Below are positions 39,999 through 44,035 of a stretch of DNA of 44,035 nucleotides, in pieces. The notes beneath the pieces are model-generated. The model ran no database searches. It worked only from the letters and a program-made list of their open reading frames with translations, and was not told the origin of the DNA. Each line of letters opens with the position of its first letter. Position 1 is the stretch's first letter. The stretch comes from Gammaproteobacteria bacterium (GTDB taxonomy: Bacteria; Pseudomonadota; Gammaproteobacteria; Pseudomonadales; Azotimanducaceae): positions 10,446-54,480 of the forward strand of contig PBVL01000029.1 in the NCBI GenBank assembly GCA_002728675.1, written 5' to 3'. Both the position numbers and the translations under genes were made by a program.

Positions 39999-41141
39999 AT
40001 GAACGACGTGTATATCGTCGGCGTGGACATGATCAAATTCGGGCGTTTCCCCGAGAAGACCGTGCCGCAATTGGGCGCAACCGCAGCGTTGATGGCGCTG
40101 GACGACGCGGGCCTTGCGATGAAGGACATGCAGGCTCTGTACTGCGGGAACCTGGGCCAGGCGAGCGGCATGGTAGGACAACGCATCCTCCAGGAAATCG
40201 GTCAGACCGGGATCGGCGTGGTCAACTGCGCCAACGCGTGTGCCACGGGCGCAACCGCGTTCCGGGAAGCGTGGATGTCCATCAAGGCGGGCGTGCACGA
40301 CGTCGCAATCGCCGTTGGCGTCGAGCAGATGGGTAAAGGCCTCCTGGGCGGTGCTGGCGGTGGCGCCGGTATCCCGAAAGAGGGACTGCTCGGTTCGGGC
40401 ACGATGCCCGCCGTGTTCGCCGAAGCGGGAATGGAACATTCCCGGAAGTACGGCACAACGTTCGAGCAGTTTGCGAAGGTGTCGGTCAAGAACCATCACC
40501 ACTCGACCCTCAACCCGAAGGCGATGTATCAGATCGAGACTCCGCTTGATACGGTGATGAATGCGGAGATGATCTCGTACCCGAACACGAAGCTCATGTG
40601 TTCGGTGAACGTGGACGGCGCCGCGGCTGCAGTCCTCGTGTCCGAGGCCAAGGCCAAGGAGCTTGGACTCTCCCGTGCCGTCAAGGTGCGCGCCTCGGTG
40701 CTGACCAGCGATCCGTATTCGGATCGCGACCTCGTCATGCCGGACGTCAATGCCTGTACCAGGCGCGCGGCCGCCCAGGCTTACGAGCAGGCCGGGGTCG
40801 GACCGGAAGACATCGACCTCGTGGAACTGCACGATTGCTTCGCGACCGCGGAGATCCTGCACTACGAGAACCTCGGACTGTGCGGTGACGGCGAAGCCGG
40901 CCGGATGATCGACGACGGCGAAGTGGCCCTTGGTGGACGCATTCCCGTCAACGTATCCGGAGGCCTGCTGTCGAAGGGGCACCCCCTCGGAGCGACCGGC
41001 ATTGCCAACATCTACGAAGTGTCGACGCACCTGCGCGGTGAGGCGGACAAGCGCCAGGTCGAAGGCGCTCGCCTCGGCATGACGCACGTGATCGGTCTGG
41101 GTAGCGCCTGCGGGATTCACATCCTCGAAAGCGTGGCCTGA
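39999..41141 (+). CDS. Thiolase family protein (acetyl-CoA acetyltransferase/SCP2-type)
   Basis: The 380-residue enzyme begins MNDVYIVGVDMIKFGRFPEKTVPQLGATAALMALDDAGL. The nucleophile Cys is in NCANACATGATAFREAW (about 81). ELHDCFATAEILHYENLGL and GGLLSKGHPLGATGIANIYEV give the expected His residues, and a Cys in LGSACGIHIL stands where thiolases have their second Cys. The presence of Cys81 argues for a thiolase or acyltransferase rather than an inert homolog. DUF35-paired members can also be side-chain aldolases in steroid breakdown. A strong terminator follows 41 bases after the stop, closing the two-gene unit. Confidence 0.9.
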   Translation: MNDVYIVGVDMIKFGRFPEKTVPQLGATAALMALDDAGLAMKDMQALYCGNLGQASGMVGQRILQEIGQTGIGVVNCANACATGATAFREAWMSIKAGVHDVAIAVGVEQMGKGLLGGAGGGAGIPKEGLLGSGTMPAVFAEAGMEHSRKYGTTFEQFAKVSVKNHHHSTLNPKAMYQIETPLDTVMNAEMISYPNTKLMCSVNVDGAAAAVLVSEAKAKELGLSRAVKVRASVLTSDPYSDRDLVMPDVNACTRRAAAQAYEQAGVGPEDIDLVELHDCFATAEILHYENLGLCGDGEAGRMIDDGEVALGGRIPVNVSGGLLSKGHPLGATGIANIYEVSTHLRGEADKRQVEGARLGMTHVIGLGSACGIHILESVA

Positions 41142-41182
41142 TCGAAGGGGCACGATCGCCGCGCAATGCGAGGTGAGCACCG

Positions 41183-41208
41183 AACCGGGGCCCTGTGGCC
41201 CCGGTTTT
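41183..41208 (+). terminator. Rho-independent terminator after the thiolase gene
   Basis: AACCGGGGCC and GGCCCCGGTT form a perfect 10-base GC-rich stem around a CTGT loop, followed by TT. This is the clearest intrinsic terminator in the window. It lies 41 bases after the thiolase stop and separates that unit from the phosphodiesterase gene. Confidence 0.8.
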
Positions 41209-41281
41209 GGTTGAGTCGCCCATCGTCACAAACGGCAATCAATCTGGTCCTGCCAAGGGCTGACATTCGAGGGGTTTTGAT

Positions 41282-41770
41282 TTGAGAATCGGGGTTGTCA
41301 GCGACACTCACAACAACCTCCGGAATGTCGGGCAGATCGTTGAGCAGTTCAACGCCGCAAACGTGGAGCATGTCGTGCACACCGGCGACATCACCCAACC
41401 CAAGACCCTCGCAGCCTTCAGTGATCTCGTCGCACCCATGACCGGGGTCTTCGGGAACAACGACATCGGTGAACTCGACCGTCTGGCGCCGGCCGCCCGC
41501 CGGCACGGCTATGAGTTTGTCATGCCGCCGCTTCGGCTGACGTGGGCCGGTCGCCAGATCGTCGTGGTCCACGACCCACTCGAACTTGAACCCCTGGACC
41601 TGCGAGCGTTCGACCTTGTTCTGCATGGCCACACCCATCGTCGCACCATCGAGGCCGAGGCCGGACGACTGCGCTTCAATCCCGGTGAATGCGCGGGAAT
41701 GATGGCGGGCTACAACGCTGTGGGCGTCGTCGATCTTGCAACCCTCGAACCGGAGATCCTGACCTTCTGA
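41282..41770 (+). CDS. YfcE/MJ0936-type metallophosphoesterase
   Basis: The 162-residue protein starts at TTG 41282 with GAGGGG seven bases upstream. It has all motifs of the small calcineurin-like phosphoesterases: GVVSDTHNN (metal Asp and His at 8 and 10), HTGDIT, FGNND, VVVHD and LHGHTHR. These ligate a two-metal centre, usually manganese. Members hydrolyse phosphodiesters in the cytoplasm; the physiological substrate is not known. It follows the strong thiolase terminator and needs its own promoter. Confidence 0.9.
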   Translation: MRIGVVSDTHNNLRNVGQIVEQFNAANVEHVVHTGDITQPKTLAAFSDLVAPMTGVFGNNDIGELDRLAPAARRHGYEFVMPPLRLTWAGRQIVVVHDPLELEPLDLRAFDLVLHGHTHRRTIEAEAGRLRFNPGECAGMMAGYNAVGVVDLATLEPEILTF

Positions 41771-41820
41771 GCCAGGGTTTCGCAGGTCCACCTACAGGGG
41801 TCAGGACTTGCACCGTATGG

Positions 41821-41849
41821 TTGCACCACCGGGCGTGACTCGCTTTAAT
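41821..41849 (+). promoter_or_regulatory. Candidate sigma-70 promoter for the alpha/beta hydrolase gene
   Basis: TTGCAC, a 17-base spacer, then TTTAAT (41844-41849). The -10 matches at five of six positions, the -35 at three of six. TTGCACC also occurs 12 bases earlier. The promoter lies about 50 bases upstream of the ATG at 41899 and supports that ATG as the intended start. Confidence 0.4.
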
Positions 41850-41898
41850 GCAGTCGTTTCGAGCGCGGAGCCCGGCCCATCAGGAGTACGAAACACAC

Positions 41899-42727
41899 AT
41901 GTGCTGCGCTATTCAGCCTTGCGCTGCTTGCGAGCCTGACGGCATTCGCCGAGCCGTCCGCGCAGACCGCGTTCTACGGTCCTGAGGGTGACTATCAGCG
42001 CAGCCTCGACATCTACAGCGGCGCGGACGGCCCACCGCTGCCGGTTGTGCTTTTCGTACACGGCGGCGGCTGGGCGTTTGGCGACAAGACCGACGTCGGC
42101 GCCAAACCCGGTTTCTTTCTCGACAACGACATCGCGTTCGTGAGCATGAATTACCGTCTGCGCTGGGACTACCAGGTCGCGGATCGGGCTGCCAATGTCG
42201 CAGCCGCCCTGGCCTGGCTCCGGCGACAGACCGAAGTGCACAACATCGACGCGCACCGTGTCGCGCTGATGGGGCACGGCAGCGGTGCACATCTCGTTTC
42301 GCTTGTGGCGACGGACAGCAGCCACCTCAAGGCGGCCGGACTGGAACTGCGGGACGTCGGCGGTGTGGTTGCGGTTGCAGGCGATGCCTTTGACATCGGC
42401 AGGCAGATGCGTGAGTTGGGATCGTTCCTCCAGCGCCGGCGTCTCGAGCTCATTTTCGGCAGCGAGGAGAAGCGCTGGGCAGCTCAATCGCCGATGACTC
42501 ACGTCGCGCCGGGCAAAGGCATGCCGGCGCTTGCGCTTCTGCACGTGGACGAAGAGCTCGCCGCACTGCAGACGCGTGGATTCGCAAAGCGCCTGACGGA
42601 CGCGAATGTTGATACAGTCCTGCTCCCCGCCCGTGGCGAGACCCGTGATTCGCTGGGCAGCAAGCTGGGGCAGGGCAACACGCCCGCCAGCATCGGGTTG
42701 CTGACCTTCCTTCGGGCACGACTCTAA
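41899..42727 (+). CDS. Secreted alpha/beta hydrolase (esterase-like), frameshifted within the signal peptide
   Basis: The track's GTG start at 42047 would begin inside the core strand LFVHGGGWAFGDK and is implausible. The same frame is open upstream to a TAA at 41846 and encodes a signal peptide, AALFSLALLASLTAFA, then EPSAQTAFYGPEGDYQRSLDIYSGADGPPLPVV. However, there is no ATG, GTG or TTG in that frame. An ATG at 41899, with GGAG upstream, lies one base out of frame. Removing a single base after it gives ATG followed directly by AALFSLALL. The hydrolase shows HGGG (oxyanion), SMNYRLRWDYQVADRAANVAAALAWLRRQ and a nucleophile-elbow position reading GHGSGAH. It resembles BD-FAE/kynurenine-formamidase-like esterases. 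A conventional His is not obvious at the C-terminus. Confidence 0.7.
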
Positions 42728-42733
42728 ACACCC

Positions 42734-44035
42734 GTGCCTGTTCCGATCAAGTTGCGCGCGACGCTGCTCCTGTTTGTCTGGGTACCCGTTGCCCTCGCGG
42801 CAACCGAAGAGAGCGTACCGGAGGCGATCGATCCGACCCTGACGATCGAAACCCGGATCGACGCGTTGCTCGCTCGTGTCACTGATCGAACGTCGCCCGG
42901 TGAGGGTGAACCCGCTTTGATCGATCAGCCGGTCAACCCGGCCGAGCGCCTCCTGGTGCGGCAGTTGCTCCACGAGATATGGGGCCCTGGCCGGTTCGAC
43001 GCGCCCGCCGATCGAATCGGGCGCCTCGACCAACTGCGTCGACGCTGGCAGCAGTTGCCGGCCCCGACGGCGAAGCCGCCGGGGACTGTCGAACTGTCAC
43101 TGATGGAACCGGCCGGGCCGGGCAGGCAGGCGCGGGCGACCCTGGATCTGCAGGTCAACTCAACGCTGGATGAGGGCGCCCGGCTGATCCTGCCGGCCGA
43201 TTCATGGCTGGGCCGGGCGGTCCGCGTGCGAGGCAGGGTCATCATGCCCCCTGAACCGGGCGATGCACGCGGCGTGAACCCGGAGGTGTCGGGGGCCGTG
43301 CCCGATGCCGACGCAATTGGTCCTGATGCTCCACGCGTGGACGCCCGGGTCGACGACGTCCGCGGCGAAGTTGGCCTCGGCGGCTTCACGCCTGCCCCGA
43401 CACCCCGACTCCAGGCCGCCAGCACGCATCTTGGTTGGGAATTCACGCTGACCGGAGCTCCGGTCGCTCTCGGCACGCCGATCCAACTCACCGCGCTCGC
43501 CACAGCGCCCCGCGCCGCGAGGGCCGCGGCAGTCGTCTGGCTGCGTCCGGTGTCCGGTCAGCCCGCCGTGCCAATCACGTCCAACACCGTTGCGTTGAGG
43601 GTGCCACCAGAGCGCAGCGTGACGATTGATGCGCCCACGCTGCTTGCCGCAGGCTCGCCGGCGGTGGCACGCATCGAGGTGCTCGACGGCGCGGGAAGGG
43701 CGTTGCCCCGGGACCAGTGGCCAGCACTCGATGTCCTGGTGAACGGCGCGTTCAGGGAACGCCTGACCGGTGCCGCGGAGATCGACCTCGTCTTCGCCGA
43801 ACCGGGGGTTTACCGACTGGAGTTGAGGTCCGGTGGCGGTGGCACGCGTGGTGAGTCGAACCCCATCGTGGTCCGGCGACATGCGCCAGCGCGCCTGCGC
43901 TGGCAGGTCCCGCTGACACCGCTGGCGGAGCACGGTGGATCATCCACGGCCTCGGACGCCGCCCGGTTTGCCTATCAGGTAGATGAACGCCCTCTGCGCA
44001 GGGGCGGGGCGGCTGCCTTTGTGTTGACCGGCCCG
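42734..44035 (+). CDS. Exported protein of unknown function (3' end cut by window)
   Basis: This reading frame is absent from the ORF track because it has no stop before the window ends. From GTG 42734 it is open for 434 codons. A signal peptide (IKLRATLLLFVWVPVALAA) is followed by a helical region (IETRIDALLARVTDR, then PAERLLVRQLLHEIWGPGRFDAPADRIGRLDQLRRRWQQL). A long beta-rich, Pro/Ala/Val-rich region comes next, with repeating strand patterns such as ATLDLQVNSTLDEGARLILP and ARIEVLDGAGRALPRD. LDVLVNGAFRERLTGAAEIDLVFAEPGVYRLELRSGG looks like an Ig-like or carbohydrate-binding beta sandwich. It starts six bases after the hydrolase stop, so it is probably in the same operon. I do not recognise the family. 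Confidence 0.65.
   Translation, partial: MPVPIKLRATLLLFVWVPVALAATEESVPEAIDPTLTIETRIDALLARVTDRTSPGEGEPALIDQPVNPAERLLVRQLLHEIWGPGRFDAPADRIGRLDQLRRRWQQLPAPTAKPPGTVELSLMEPAGPGRQARATLDLQVNSTLDEGARLILPADSWLGRAVRVRGRVIMPPEPGDARGVNPEVSGAVPDADAIGPDAPRVDARVDDVRGEVGLGGFTPAPTPRLQAASTHLGWEFTLTGAPVALGTPIQLTALATAPRAARAAAVVWLRPVSGQPAVPITSNTVALRVPPERSVTIDAPTLLAAGSPAVARIEVLDGAGRALPRDQWPALDVLVNGAFRERLTGAAEIDLVFAEPGVYRLELRSGGGGTRGESNPIVVRRHAPARLRWQVPLTPLAEHGGSSTASDAARFAYQVDERPLRRGGAAAFVLTGP

Noticed and set aside
39537-41180. 547-residue minus-strand ORF
   Set aside because: It is antisense to the DUF35 and thiolase genes, which have intact catalytic motifs; its own sequence shows no recognisable domain.
41909-43033. 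374-residue minus-strand ORF
   Set aside because: Antisense to the alpha/beta hydrolase and the exported protein; the plus strand carries an HGGG motif and a signal peptide.
43202-43933. 243-residue minus-strand ORF at the window end
   Set aside because: Antisense to the signal-peptide-bearing open frame from 42734; no motif seen.
1-44035. tRNA, rRNA, CRISPR arrays, insertion sequences, prophage or defence genes
   Set aside because: No cloverleaf-like segment, repeat-spacer array, transposase or integrase motif was seen; intergenic gaps are nearly all under 250 bases.

Overview
The window is a GC-rich, densely coded bacterial chromosome segment with short intergenic gaps, many stop-start overlaps and frequent GTG/TTG starts. 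The gene families point to Pseudomonadota, most likely a gammaproteobacterium: a soluble NAD-dependent formate dehydrogenase (fdsGBA-fdhD-fdsD), a DUF3379-type anti-sigma factor beside its ECF sigma factor, a His-rich SlyD-like isomerase, Uup, and many acyl-CoA enzymes. That placement is inference. I see no rRNA, tRNA, CRISPR array, insertion sequence or prophage gene.

Layout. 0-4 kb: truncated tartrate/D-malate dehydrogenase (minus), then a plus-strand run of PHP-domain lipoprotein, luciferase-like (LLM) oxidoreductase and SIS-domain sugar-phosphate protein. 4-7 kb: D-aminoacylase-like amidohydrolase coupled to an unknown 126-residue protein, divergent from a LarA-type nickel-pincer racemase homolog. 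7-16 kb: crotonase, glutathione transferase, FMN-dependent 2-hydroxyacid dehydrogenase, TPR protein, AbgT transporter with a lactonase-fold protein, second crotonase, ArgE-like M20 deacylase. 16-21.7 kb (minus): remnant of a MATE exporter, N,N-dimethylformamidase-like large subunit, SlyD-like isomerase, acyl-CoA dehydrogenase, LLM oxidoreductase. 21.8-30 kb (plus): the formate dehydrogenase operon, LLM plus acetoacetate-decarboxylase-like pair, and a frameshifted STAS/SpoIIAA-like gene. 30-37 kb: CaiB-type CoA transferase, Uup, acyl-CoA dehydrogenase, second D-aminoacylase-like protein, Tex30/KANL3-like hydrolase. 37-39.4 kb (minus): FMN reductase, unknown protein, ECF sigma factor, broken anti-sigma factor. 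39.5-44 kb (plus): DUF35 protein with thiolase, a strong terminator, YfcE-like phosphodiesterase, a secreted alpha/beta hydrolase with a frameshifted start, and the first 434 codons of an exported protein running off the window.

How the genes may work together. A recurrent theme is cleavage of amides and N-acylated amino acids (dimethylformamidase-like enzyme, two D-aminoacylase-like enzymes, AbgT, ArgE-like deacylase) alongside acyl-CoA oxidation (two acyl-CoA dehydrogenases, two crotonases, CoA transferase, thiolase/DUF35). The most specific link is that a formamidase would release formate about 3 kb from a complete set of formate dehydrogenase genes.

The most notable observation is that at least five genes are interrupted: an amber codon inside fdsA, frameshifts in the anti-sigma factor, the STAS protein and the signal peptide of an alpha/beta hydrolase, and a 5'-deleted, frameshifted MATE remnant. 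These may be genuine decay or assembly errors; read-level checking decides. I did not find a wholly new system. The best candidates for novelty are the formamidase-formate dehydrogenase neighbourhood, the ECF sigma factor with a broken anti-sigma, and the coupled genes of unknown function.
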